A program made the translations under genes and the position numbers. This document shows positions 15,593-24,633 of a stretch of DNA of 64,000 nt, in pieces (positions within the stretch are counted from its first letter, which is position 1; every line of letters begins with the position of its first letter). This DNA is from Methanoculleus thermophilus (GTDB lineage Archaea > Halobacteriota > Methanomicrobia > Methanomicrobiales > Methanoculleaceae). Under the pieces are notes generated by a model, which had not been told where the DNA came from, searched no databases, and saw nothing but the letters and a program-made list of their open reading frames with translations. Where the stretch lies: the NCBI RefSeq assembly GCF_001571405.1, contig NZ_BCNX01000003.1:62001-126000 (forward strand). The letters are read 5' to 3'.

Positions 15593-17749
15593 ATGCAGAG
15601 ACTGTTGAGACTCCTGATCGTCACCCTTGTGATAGGGTGTTTAACGCTCTTCTCCGGGGCGGTCGCCCAGGAGGAGAACGCGACTAACATGACCAACGAG
15701 ACAGCAGGATCACAGACGGCGGACGGAGTCCCGCTGGAGATCGTGCAGTATGCGGCTGATTGGCCGCTACCCAATAGAGATTACGAGAATACCCGGGCAA
15801 CGACAGATGTATCGATTAGCAAAGAGAACGTGAACGATCTGGCAATCGCCTGGACGTTCGATATCAACGCCACCGGCACCTTTGGCGGCGCAAGCAGCAA
15901 CCCCATCATCATGGGGGACACCGTCTACTTCCAGGATCTCCACGCCAACACCTACGCCTTAAACCTCGCCGATGGTTCGGTGACGTGGGAGAAGATCTAC
16001 AACAACACCACCGTGACCGGGCCGAACGGGCCGGCGGTCGGGTGGGGTAAGGTCTTCGTGACGAACGACCCCTTCTCCATCGCAGCGTTGAACGCATCGA
16101 GCGGTGAGGAACTCTGGGTGATGCAGCTCATCAACACCACGCCTCTTGCCGGGGAGATCATCGGTGAGGGTATCGACATTCAGCCCACGGTCTACAACAA
16201 CCTCGTCTTCACCTCGACGGTCCCCGGACGCGGTGATGTCTTCTACCGGGGCGGCGCCGTAGGGATCCTCTATGCTCTCGACCAAGAGACCGGTGAGGTT
16301 GTCTGGAACTTCAGCACGGTCGACGACCCGGCGAGCATCTGGGGCAACCCTGAGGTCAACAGCGGCGGCGGAGCCTGGTACACTCCGGCCGTGGACACCG
16401 GGACCGGCATTACATACTGGTCGATAGCAAACCCGGCGCCGTTCGCGGGAACACCTGAATTCCCGAACGGCGCAAGTCGTCCCGGCCCGAACCTCTACAC
16501 AAACACCCTGATGGCACTCGACCATGCAACCGGGGATATGGTCTGGTTCACGCAGGTTCTCCCGCACGACCTCTTCGACCACGACCTCCAGATGCCGCCG
16601 ATCCTCGCCGATGCCAACATCAGCGGAGAGGATCAGAAGATCGTGATCAGCGGCGGAAAGATGGGCAGGGTCTACGCCTTCAACCGTGACACTGGCGCTA
16701 TCCTCTGGGTGTCCGTCGTGGGCAGGCACGAGAATGATCATCTTGCAGCCCTCCCGCCCGGCAACACCACGGTCTACCCTGGAGCGCTCGGCGGTGTCGA
16801 GACCCCGATGGCCTACGCGAACGGCACGGTCTACGTGCCCTACGTTGACCTCTACACCAACTGGACGCCGGAAAGCTCGCTCTCCATTGGTGTTGAGGGC
16901 GCACCTCAGGCGGAGATCCAGCCGGTTCCCGAAGGTACGGGCGGGCTTGTGGCTATTGAGGCCAATAGCGGCAAGGTCCTCTGGGACAGGAAACTTGACT
17001 CCATCAACGTCGGCGGCGCAACGGTCGTCAATGACCTGGTCTTTACGGGAACGTTCAACGGGACGATCTACGCGTTTGACGCGGTGACCGGCGAAGAGGT
17101 CTGGAACTTCACTGCACCTGCAGGCATCAACGCCTGGCCTGCGGTTGCAGGAGACACCATCGTCTGGCCCTGCGGTGTCGGTGAGATGGCCCAGGTCATA
17201 GCACTCCGTCCGGGTGGTATGGCCAACGTGACCCCGACTCCGACGGTGAACGTCACTCCGGCAGCGCCAGTGAACATGACCCCGACTCCGACGGTGAATG
17301 TCACTCCGGCAGCGCCAGTGAACATGACCCCGATGCCAACAATGAACGTCACCCCGACTCCGACGGTGAACGTGACGCCAACAGTGAATGTCACCCCGGC
17401 GCTGACGGTCAACGTCACTCAGACGCCAACGGAGAACGTGACCCCGACAACCCCCGAGGCCGAGATGATGGTGAACATCTCTGCCGATAACCTCGCCTTC
17501 GACACGGAGACCATCACGGTGCCGGCGGGGGCGAACGTAACGATGGTCTTTGACAATCAGGACGGGGGTATACCTCACAACGTCGCTATCTACGACAGTC
17601 CCCTTCGATCCGAGGAGATATTTGTGGGTGAGGTCATCACCGGACCTGCCCAGATCACCTACAACTTCACGGCGCCATCCGAGCCGGGAACCTACTATTT
17701 CCAGTGCGATGTCCACCCCTCGATGAATGGCGACTTCATTGTGGAGTGA
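15593..17749 (+). CDS. PQQ-dehydrogenase-like beta-propeller fused to a cupredoxin
   Basis: 718 residues from the ATG at 15593. The signal peptide is nearly identical to that of the previous gene. Residues about 50-545 form a propeller with repeated blade ends of the type TGE(V/L)xW (TGEVVWNF, TGAILWVS, SGKVLWDR, TGEEVWNF). LPHDLFDHD followed by PPILAD matches the region of PQQ alcohol dehydrogenases that carries the catalytic Asp. GGGAWYTP and IANPAPF sit where those enzymes have the PQQ-stacking Trp and a calcium-ligand Asn. Then comes a linker of NVTPTPTV-type repeats (about 545-620) and a C-terminal type-1 copper cupredoxin (His in IPHNVAIY; Cys, His and Met in CDVHPSMNG). The arrangement suggests direct transfer from a quinone site to copper outside the cell. 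Substrate and cofactor loading are unknown, and no PQQ biosynthesis genes are in the window. Confidence 0.85.
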   Translation: MQRLLRLLIVTLVIGCLTLFSGAVAQEENATNMTNETAGSQTADGVPLEIVQYAADWPLPNRDYENTRATTDVSISKENVNDLAIAWTFDINATGTFGGASSNPIIMGDTVYFQDLHANTYALNLADGSVTWEKIYNNTTVTGPNGPAVGWGKVFVTNDPFSIAALNASSGEELWVMQLINTTPLAGEIIGEGIDIQPTVYNNLVFTSTVPGRGDVFYRGGAVGILYALDQETGEVVWNFSTVDDPASIWGNPEVNSGGGAWYTPAVDTGTGITYWSIANPAPFAGTPEFPNGASRPGPNLYTNTLMALDHATGDMVWFTQVLPHDLFDHDLQMPPILADANISGEDQKIVISGGKMGRVYAFNRDTGAILWVSVVGRHENDHLAALPPGNTTVYPGALGGVETPMAYANGTVYVPYVDLYTNWTPESSLSIGVEGAPQAEIQPVPEGTGGLVAIEANSGKVLWDRKLDSINVGGATVVNDLVFTGTFNGTIYAFDAVTGEEVWNFTAPAGINAWPAVAGDTIVWPCGVGEMAQVIALRPGGMANVTPTPTVNVTPAAPVNMTPTPTVNVTPAAPVNMTPMPTMNVTPTPTVNVTPTVNVTPALTVNVTQTPTENVTPTTPEAEMMVNISADNLAFDTETITVPAGANVTMVFDNQDGGIPHNVAIYDSPLRSEEIFVGEVITGPAQITYNFTAPSEPGTYYFQCDVHPSMNGDFIVE

Positions 17750-17997
17750 GGGAAAGACGGGACAAACCCGTCTTTCTTACCTCTTTCTCTTCACGGGTTT
17801 GGTGGGGACCCTGTGTGCGGTAACGGGGACCGGGATTTCCGTCTTGCTCGCAGTATGAAACCCTGGTCGTCCGGGTGGGCGCATCGTTGCAGAAGAGAGC
17901 CGGAGCGGGTGAAGGTGCGAACGCAGGCATTGGGCTCTCTATCTTCGGTGCGCCCAAGTAAATTATAAATATCATGTATGCCACGACCCCACCTCTC

Positions 17998-18258
17998 ATG
18001 AGGCCGAACCTAGTCCTTCTGGCGGTGCTTCTCATCGTGGGCGCCGGCATACTGATTGCAGGGTGCGTCTCGCCGAGTGGAGACGGCATGCAGCCGATCG
18101 AGACCGAGACCCCGATAGATACGGAGACAGTGGCAACCCCTACAGATATGGAGACCGAGGAGACCCCGACGGATATGGCGACTGAAGTTACTTCAACCAC
18201 CATGGAGACATTACCCGGCGCGACGGACGCGGAAGCAGGCGGCCAGACCGGGTATTGA
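17998..18258 (+). CDS. Small Thr/Glu-rich lipoprotein
   Basis: 86 residues from the ATG at 17998. A hydrophobic segment (VLLAVLLIVGAGILIAGC) ends in a lipobox-like cysteine at about residue 22. The rest is low-complexity and acidic (TETPIDTETVATPTDMETEETPTD), with no predicted fold. Such proteins are surface-anchored spacers or cell-wall-associated peptides in methanogens; no function can be assigned. A TATA-like AAATTATAAATATC lies 30 bases upstream, so translation may be nearly leaderless. It follows the PQQ gene after about 250 bases with its own promoter. Confidence 0.65.
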   Translation: MRPNLVLLAVLLIVGAGILIAGCVSPSGDGMQPIETETPIDTETVATPTDMETEETPTDMATEVTSTTMETLPGATDAEAGGQTGY

Positions 18259-18617
18259 TGAGTTTGCGAAAGGATTGTAGAAGAGGGGATGGACTTCCCC
18301 GTTTTTAAATTTCAGATTGAGATTTGAGCCTCTTGTATACACTGCTCTCTCTGAAACTGATGACTCGCCTATACACCTAAGGGTGGAATTGGTGCTATCG
18401 GGCGGCAGTGTGCGTCCTAGTGCATTCGCATGTCCCGGGACGGGTCTTTCTGGATGCATCAACAGCCGTAATTTCCGGGATGCGTTTCAGAGGAAAGGCG
18501 AAGATCCATTCCAGGAGTGAGCCGGCACCTATCGGGTGAGTAGCCGGGGATCTTCCTCCATCTAGATATCTGCTATTTTGGTTTCTTCAGGATTGGTGCG
18601 GTAAAAAAAAGGGAGAA
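18259..18617. other. Convergent intergenic region with terminators
   Basis: Between the stop of the lipoprotein gene and the stop of the giant surface protein gene. GGGGATGGACTTCCCCGTTTTT at 18285-18306 (given in outline: GGGG, loop, CCCC, then T5) is a probable terminator for the plus-strand gene. No gene is seen. Confidence 0.55.
18603..18610 (-). terminator. T8 tract after the giant surface protein gene
   Basis: Eight A residues on the plus strand, read as T8 on the minus strand, lie 8 bases beyond the stop codon. Long T tracts are the main signal for intrinsic termination in archaea. Similar tracts follow several other minus-strand genes in this window. Confidence 0.6.
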
Positions 18618-21600
18618 TTAGTGTCTCCGCCTCGCCCAGAGGAGGAATGCCAGCGGAGCGAGGAGTGGCGCGTAGATGAGCGGTGTTACCTGTGCCTCCA
18701 CCGAAACGGTGGTTGGCTCTGTCGTCGCACCCTCGGTCACGATCTCGGTGGGCGTGACGTCTAACTCCTCTCCAGCAGTTGCGTTGGTCTCACCTCCGAC
18801 TGTTGCATTGGTCTCCCCGATGGGCGTTACGCTCGCCGATGCTGCAGTGATGGCAAAGGTGGAGAACCCCGGTATGATTGCCCGGAAGTGGTAATTGCGC
18901 CCTTCATTTCCGATGACTGTGGTCTCCAGGCTCTGCCAGGTGTTGTCGACGTAGCGCATGAGCCTGACATCCTCTGCGGTCGCGTCATGCTCATCGAGCC
19001 AAGCGCCGGGGACGGTGAAGACCACCGTTGCGTTGCTGATGCGTTGCGGGTTCACCCAGTTGAGATTGATCTCGAAGTACTCGTAGACGTCACCGGCGGG
19101 AGGTCTCGCCGCAGAAGGCTGAGAGGTCTCCTTTACGGTCACCATCATCCTCGGGATAGTCTCGGCTGCCGTGACGGCGACACTGCTGACCGATGAGATG
19201 GGGATATTCATAAAGGTGAACGTCTCCCCGGCTCTCAGATTCTCTCGTACTCCTGCATAGAAGGTGGGACGGCTGTCACCACTGTCGCCCCCGCCACCTC
19301 CGCCACCGCCTCCGGGGGTGGGAGTTGGTTCGGGCCCGGCGCTGGTCGTGATAGTGACTGTCGCCATCTCGATCGCGCTTCCCGCTGATGCGATCACGTC
19401 CACGGTTCCCTCCGCGAACGCGGCAAAGAGCCCGGCACGGTCGATGGAGCCTTTATCCATGTCTGATGAAGCCCAGTCAATCCGGACCCAGTCAATCTCA
19501 TTCTCGTGCTGGTCAAAGACCTTAGCAGTGAACTCCTGGATATCTCCAGGCTTCACCGTTGCCGTCGGGGGCTCAAGCTCGATTCTGGTCGGGATGGAGA
19601 ACGAGGGCTCAACGGTCACCTGGATCGAGCCCGAGGCACCTCCCGTTGATGCGGTCAGGGTCACGGTGCCCTCTTTGAGAGCCGTGAAGGTGCCGGACTC
19701 GTTGACTGTCCCGACGGCATCGTCACTGCTCTCCCAGGTGAGATTACCGGCAGGTATGACGCTGCCGCTCTCATCCCTCACAGTGAGTGCCAGGGTGTTG
19801 TTCGCGGCGATGGTGAAACCGGACGGGCTGACCGTGATCTGCGTAAGCGCCATGGGCGCCGGGAGAACGGTTACCGTTGCGGCCCCGGTCTCGTTGAGCC
19901 CCTCAACCGACGCGGTGATGGTAGTGGTACCTTCCCGGAGTGCCGAAAAGACCCCGTCGGATCCAATCTCACCAACGCTCGGGTCATCGGATGACCAGGT
20001 CACCTCCCCAGACACTACGCTGCCCTCCGAATCGTATGGAATCGCGGTGAATCGCCTGGTGTCACCCGCATAGACGGTGATCTCCGATGGGGTGACCACG
20101 ACCCCGGAGGATTCATTGGTGACCCTCACATCCACCGTTCCGGTGATGTTTTGGCCTGATGCTGTGATGGTCGTCCTTCCTGCGGCACGAGCGGTGAAGA
20201 TGCCTCCCGCATCGATGGTCCCGACGGTCTCGTCGCTACTTGTCCAGTTGATACTGCCGACAGTTATGGGGCGGCCGTTCTGGTCGAGAGCGTTCGCAGC
20301 AAAGACTGCGGTGTCGTTGACGTTCAGGGTGATTGCCGCCGGTGTGATGGCGAGGGTCGTTGCGATCGGTTCTTCTTCTCCATCATTGACGGTGACGGTA
20401 GCAGTCCCGGATACATTGTCTGCCGTCACGGTGACGTTCGTCGTTCCCACGGCAAGAGCAATGAAGGTGCCAAACTCATCGATGGTTCCGACGGTCTCGT
20501 CGCTGCTTGCCCAGGTGACCGCAACGTCGGAGACGACGTTACCGGACCGGTCAAATCCGCTGACCTCAAAGAGCAGGTCGTCGCCGACATTCAGGGTGAC
20601 TGCGGACGGCTGGATCACAAGCCTTGCAAGCACCGGTTCATCAGCGTTGACGGTGATGGTTGCTTCTGCGGATATGTTTCCTGCCGATGCCGTGACGTTC
20701 GTCGTTCCCGCGGCAAGAGCGGTGAAGATGCCGTTCGTGTCAATGCTCCCGACTGTCTCGTTGCTGCTAGTCCAGTTGATCTCGCTGACGGACATGGGCT
20801 GGCCGTCCTGATCGAAGATGGTCGCCATGAATCTCTGAGTATCGTTGACCGCGAGGGTGGCACGCGGCGGCGTGATCCTGATCTCTGTTGCGATGGGCTC
20901 TACCTCGCTGTCGTTGACGGTGACGGTTGCTTCTGCGGATATGTTTCCTGCCGATGCGGTGACGTTCGTCGTTCCCGCGGCAAGAGCGGTGAAGATGCCA
21001 TCGGCGTCAATGCTCCCTACGGTCGTGTTGCTGGACGTCCAGGTGACCGTAACGTTGATCATCTCACGGCCACGCTGGTCAAGGACGGTTGCATTGAACC
21101 TCTCAGTCTCGTTGATGGCGAGCGTGGCGGTGGGTGGACTGATCGTAATGCTTGTTGGAACCGGTTCGGCCGGTATATCCTCACTGACCGTGACGCTTGC
21201 CGTGCCGGAGACGTTATCTACCGATGCCGTGATCTCCGTCGTCCCCACAGCAAGAGCGGTGAAGATGCCATCGGCGTCAATGCTCCCTACGGTCGTGTTG
21301 CTGGACGTCCAGGTGACCGTAACGTTGGTCATCTCACGGCCACGCTGGTCAAGGACGGTTGCATTGAATCTCTCAGTCTCATTGATGGCGAGTGTAACGG
21401 TGGACGGGCTGATCGTAATGCTTGTTGCGACCGGTTCGGTCGGCGCATCCTCACTGACCGTGACGTTTGCCGTGCCGGAGACGTTGCCGGATGTCGCCGT
21501 GATCTCTGTTGTGCCCACTGCAAGAGCGGTGAAGACACCACTTGTATCGATGGTTCCGACGGTCTCGTTGCTGCTTGTCCAGTTGATCTCGCTGACGGTC

Positions 21601-22775
21601 ATGGGCTGGCCATTCTGGTCGAGAGCGGTTGCGTTGAAGGTTATGGTGTCGTTAACGTTCAGAGTGATAGTCTTGGGAGTAACGTTGATGGTCGTCAATA
21701 CCGGTTCGGTCGGTGCTTTGGGCTCGTAGACAAACATGTAAAGGTTCGAGTTAGGACTCTGGCCCCTCTGCCAGACGATCGTATTGCCGCTGGCAACAGG
21801 GTAGAGTTGCTCGTCATCGGGGCCTGCTGGTTCAAAAGCGATCATCTCTTCCCCATCACTCGAGAGGTCGTACATGTATATGGCCCGTGGCCCGTCGCGC
21901 ATGTCCTCCCAGGCGATGAGACGCTCGCTGATTGTCGGCGAGACCTGATAACCTGGGGCAGTGGTGATCCGCCGCTCTGTCGCTGCCGGATTGTCGAGGT
22001 CGGCCATATAGATCTCAGGGTTCGTAGTCCCGTGCCGGTAGTCCTCCCAGGCAATAAGGCTCCCGGACAGCGAGGGCCAGGACTGATACAAGGGAGACGT
22101 GGCAGTCGTGGATACCCGGCCAACTACCGATCCCGCCTCGATATCATAATACCAGAGTCGCTCCCCACTGTCAGATTCGTTCACCCAGGCGAGATACCTC
22201 TCGGAGAGCGCTGGCCTGAATTCGGTCCCCACAGTCGAGAAAGGAATCGTCGTCTTTGCGTTGGCCTCGATGACGGCCTTCACGGCTCCGGCGCCGATGT
22301 CGTAGAGGACGATGTTTGTCTTGCCGGTACTGTTGTCGTACCAGGCGGCGTAGTTTCCGCGGACTATGGGCAGCCACTGATAGCCGGAATCGTTGGTGAG
22401 CGGTCTCTCTTCACGAGTGGAGATGTCATAAAGATAGATATCCGAGTTTCCGTTCCGGCTATCCTGCCAGACGATGTAGTTCCCCGAGATGGACGGCATC
22501 GCCTGCGAGGCAGGATCAGTCGTTATCCTCTCGCCGGTGTAACTGCCGAGCGATCTTCGGAAATCGCCTACGGTTCCAAGATAGATGTCGTTGTTGCCGT
22601 TCCGGTCGTCTTGCCAGACGATTCTGTCGCCGTCGATATCCGGGCGGTCCTGCGCTCTGTCGAAGCCACGATATATGTGCTCCCCCGGCGCAGCCTCTAT
22701 CGCCATAACCGGTGATATCAACAGTCCGAGAACAACAACTGTGCACAATAGTGCCAGATGTGTATATTTAGTCAT
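18618..22775 (-). CDS. Giant surface protein: TolB-like propeller, nine Big_2 domains, PGF-pre-PGF domain
   Basis: 1385 residues from the ATG at 22775. Signal peptide; then about residues 30-370 with repeated VWQDDRNGNNDIYL/AWEDYRHGTTNPEIYM units, a TolB-like six-bladed propeller. Nine Ig-like Big_2 domains of about 85-90 residues follow, each with ATLAINETERFNATVLDQ- and TVGSIDADGIFTAL-like strands; the middle ones are nearly identical. Next are a proline/glycine linker (PTPGGGGGGGGG) and a domain ending in RAIIPGFSTFAIT, the pattern called PGF-pre-PGF in methanogen surface proteins. A Thr/Glu-rich stalk and a C-terminal membrane helix with a basic tail (LAPLAFLLWARRRH) finish it. Dozens of N-x-T sequons imply heavy glycosylation. 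It is likely an S-layer-attached adhesin or scaffold with the propeller at the tip. AAGGGGGGAAAG precedes the ATG. Confidence 0.88.
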   Translation of the reverse strand: MTKYTHLALLCTVVVLGLLISPVMAIEAAPGEHIYRGFDRAQDRPDIDGDRIVWQDDRNGNNDIYLGTVGDFRRSLGSYTGERITTDPASQAMPSISGNYIVWQDSRNGNSDIYLYDISTREERPLTNDSGYQWLPIVRGNYAAWYDNSTGKTNIVLYDIGAGAVKAVIEANAKTTIPFSTVGTEFRPALSERYLAWVNESDSGERLWYYDIEAGSVVGRVSTTATSPLYQSWPSLSGSLIAWEDYRHGTTNPEIYMADLDNPAATERRITTAPGYQVSPTISERLIAWEDMRDGPRAIYMYDLSSDGEEMIAFEPAGPDDEQLYPVASGNTIVWQRGQSPNSNLYMFVYEPKAPTEPVLTTINVTPKTITLNVNDTITFNATALDQNGQPMTVSEINWTSSNETVGTIDTSGVFTALAVGTTEITATSGNVSGTANVTVSEDAPTEPVATSITISPSTVTLAINETERFNATVLDQRGREMTNVTVTWTSSNTTVGSIDADGIFTALAVGTTEITASVDNVSGTASVTVSEDIPAEPVPTSITISPPTATLAINETERFNATVLDQRGREMINVTVTWTSSNTTVGSIDADGIFTALAAGTTNVTASAGNISAEATVTVNDSEVEPIATEIRITPPRATLAVNDTQRFMATIFDQDGQPMSVSEINWTSSNETVGSIDTNGIFTALAAGTTNVTASAGNISAEATITVNADEPVLARLVIQPSAVTLNVGDDLLFEVSGFDRSGNVVSDVAVTWASSDETVGTIDEFGTFIALAVGTTNVTVTADNVSGTATVTVNDGEEEPIATTLAITPAAITLNVNDTAVFAANALDQNGRPITVGSINWTSSDETVGTIDAGGIFTARAAGRTTITASGQNITGTVDVRVTNESSGVVVTPSEITVYAGDTRRFTAIPYDSEGSVVSGEVTWSSDDPSVGEIGSDGVFSALREGTTTITASVEGLNETGAATVTVLPAPMALTQITVSPSGFTIAANNTLALTVRDESGSVIPAGNLTWESSDDAVGTVNESGTFTALKEGTVTLTASTGGASGSIQVTVEPSFSIPTRIELEPPTATVKPGDIQEFTAKVFDQHENEIDWVRIDWASSDMDKGSIDRAGLFAAFAEGTVDVIASAGSAIEMATVTITTSAGPEPTPTPGGGGGGGGGDSGDSRPTFYAGVRENLRAGETFTFMNIPISSVSSVAVTAAETIPRMMVTVKETSQPSAARPPAGDVYEYFEINLNWVNPQRISNATVVFTVPGAWLDEHDATAEDVRLMRYVDNTWQSLETTVIGNEGRNYHFRAIIPGFSTFAITAASASVTPIGETNATVGGETNATAGEELDVTPTEIVTEGATTEPTTVSVEAQVTPLIYAPLLAPLAFLLWARRRH

Positions 22776-23603
22776 TCTTTCCCCCCTTGCTTGATAACAC
22801 TCCACCTGCGGGATCGTCGATGCATACCTTACGGTACGCACAAACGGGCTGGCTAAAGCAGGCGCTCGGCCGAGCACCCGGCAGGTGTACTGCGAATTCC
22901 AATCAAGACCCGGTCATAGGGCAACCGGTGAATGGGTGAATAGTGATATAAATATATATCCTTTACGGTGGTATATTCACAGATTTTTATAATAAATTCA
23001 GGTAACCCACATCTATCATCATGAGTACAGATGTGTTGAGAGGGCTCCACTCCCATGCGCCGGGCAGCGATCGCGGATATGTGGTCATTGGCACCCGCTG
23101 ACTCTATAAAGATTTCTAGATTCTAAATTTTCGCTAAAATCCCCTGTACTCTGTAGATCGGCGCATTACTCTGCATGGTTTTGGAGAAGAGCCTGATCAT
23201 CAATAGTGGGCGCTGCAATCGCTTTGGACGTTATTATTATGGATTAAGGAGGAGCCGACCGTTCAACGCGTCCCGGCAGGGTCCGGCGGATCCGCTGATA
23301 ATCCACTCAACGGTTCTCCCCGCAGCATCGTGGAGCGGGGTTGATCGGGGCATCAGTGTTGCAGTGAGTGGAAGGGATCGGGCCAGTCTCGCTCTATCCA
23401 GTAAGTATGGTCGGCCGGGGCGGATTTTGTGAGCTCGTTATATCAGGCATGCAGCGCTCTGTGTCGAGGGATACGAACAGATATTGACCTCGATCCTCAC
23501 CCTATCAATATTGTTTCTTGGTGCTATAGCCACATGTGAAGGATTTATGCTTCCCGGAGTAATACAGGCAGCCTTTTAGGAAAAGGCCGAGAATTACCCA
23601 TTT
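22776..23603. other. Intergenic region: promoter and leader of the surface protein; no gene
   Basis: AT-rich TATA candidates on the minus strand at about 22943-22965 (GATATATATTTATATC) imply a leader of roughly 150 bases for the surface protein gene. Within it, 22822-22839 can form a 7-bp hairpin closed by a GUAA tetraloop. Between 23000 and 23600 frames on both strands are short and without domains; an open frame at 23175-23432 shows no family resemblance. Confidence 0.5.
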
Positions 23604-23984
23604 ATGGAATGTACGGATACAGAGGACGGGATCTCAGAGGTGGTGGGCACGCTTCTTGTGGTGGCGCTCGTGGTCGCTTTTGCGGCGGTTGCGATCTCGA
23701 TGATCTCCGGGACGGAGATGCCGGATGAGCCAAAGACCGTCGTGGTGACGGTGATCCGGTCGGGAGATACGGTCACGTTCACCAACCACGGTGGAATGAA
23801 TATGGACCGGGTATCGGAGATCAGGTGCTGGATCGGCGGGGTGGAATCTGGAAATGAGAACTTCACCCTCGAAGCCCGGGTGGGGGCGACGCGAACGTAT
23901 ACTGTGGAGGAGATGACCCGGATTGTAGTCATCGGGAAGTTCGCCGGGAACGAATCATGGATACTGTTTGACGAGATGGTTTGA
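23604..23984 (+). CDS. Type IV pilin-like protein (archaeal pilin N-terminal domain)
   Basis: 126 residues. A short polar leader (MECTDTEDGISE) is followed by a hydrophobic helix (VVGTLLVVALVVAFAAVAISMI), the class III signal-peptide layout cut by the archaeal prepilin peptidase before the helix. The leader lacks the usual basic residues near the cleavage site, having Asp-Gly instead. The remaining ~90 residues form a small beta domain (DEPKTVVVTVIRSGDTVTF and later strands), as in DUF1628-type proteins. It is exported and assembled on, or anchored in, the membrane as a pseudopilin or minor pilin. A major-looking pilin is encoded 1 kb away on the other strand. Confidence 0.82.
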   Translation: MECTDTEDGISEVVGTLLVVALVVAFAAVAISMISGTEMPDEPKTVVVTVIRSGDTVTFTNHGGMNMDRVSEIRCWIGGVESGNENFTLEARVGATRTYTVEEMTRIVVIGKFAGNESWILFDEMV

Positions 23985-24141
23985 TGGGTTTGCTCGTTTT
24001 TGAGGTGACGGCTCTGCTCCATGGGTGGCGATAGCCGGTGATGTGTCGTGCCCGGGTCTGTATGATCAAGATTCGGATGCGCCGTTAATGGGATTCGGTC
24101 TTAAAAGGGATGATTTACTGCTCTCCTTCAATATCTTCTCC

Positions 24142-24633
24142 TTAGTCCTCGTCCTCATCGCCATCATCCCCCACCTTTGCGATGTACCACGCTACCGCGA
24201 GAATGAGCGGCACCCCGACCGGGACGGAAAGCCCCGCCGGGCCGTGGAGGAGGGGGCCGTACTGGAGTATACAGGAGAGGAGATAGGCGGCGGCACCACC
24301 GGCGACGAGGAGGACGAGCTGTTTCTTGGTCCCGGTAATCCCATCATACCGGCAATAGACGAGGTACCCGGCGGCCGCGAGGAGGAGGCCGGTGCCGAGG
24401 ACCCAGACGAGGATCGAGAGAGCCGACCGGCCGCCGATAGTACCGGACGTGACATAGCTGAGATCACCGACGAGTGTGATGACGCTCGTCCCGAGGTAGG
24501 TCTGCTGGTAGCGGAGGAGGGGCGACTGGAGGCCGGCGCCGAGGCCTTCCTCCCCGACGAGGTAAATGTTCATCGGCAGGATAAGGGCGGCCGCGAGGAG
24601 GCAGAAAAGGATAGTTTGATTCTTTGTGAGCAT
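24142..24633 (-). CDS. Four-helix integral membrane protein, unknown function
   Basis: 163 residues with about four transmembrane helices: residues 8-26 (ILFCLLAAALILPMNIYLV), about 45-60, about 68-90 (LSILVWVLGTGLLLAAAGYLV) and two short ones near 107-150 that may be one hairpin each. An acidic C-terminal tail (VGDDGDEDED) probably faces the cytoplasm. The segment between helices 1 and 2 (EEGLGAGLQSPLLRYQQTY) is likely extracytoplasmic. I do not recognise a family. It lies between the two pilin-like genes but has no overlap with either, so a role in pilus assembly is only a guess. Confidence 0.65.
   Translation of the reverse strand: MLTKNQTILFCLLAAALILPMNIYLVGEEGLGAGLQSPLLRYQQTYLGTSVITLVGDLSYVTSGTIGGRSALSILVWVLGTGLLLAAAGYLVYCRYDGITGTKKQLVLLVAGGAAAYLLSCILQYGPLLHGPAGLSVPVGVPLILAVAWYIAKVGDDGDEDED

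Noticed and set aside
15959-17716. A 585-codon minus-strand frame antisense to the PQQ-like gene
   Set aside because: Low-complexity Arg/His/Val translation, no ribosome site; the plus strand is clearly coding.
19264-21729. Long plus-strand frames antisense to the Ig-like stalk
   Set aside because: They repeat with the Big_2 period and contain no recognisable motif; they follow from the repetitive minus-strand gene.
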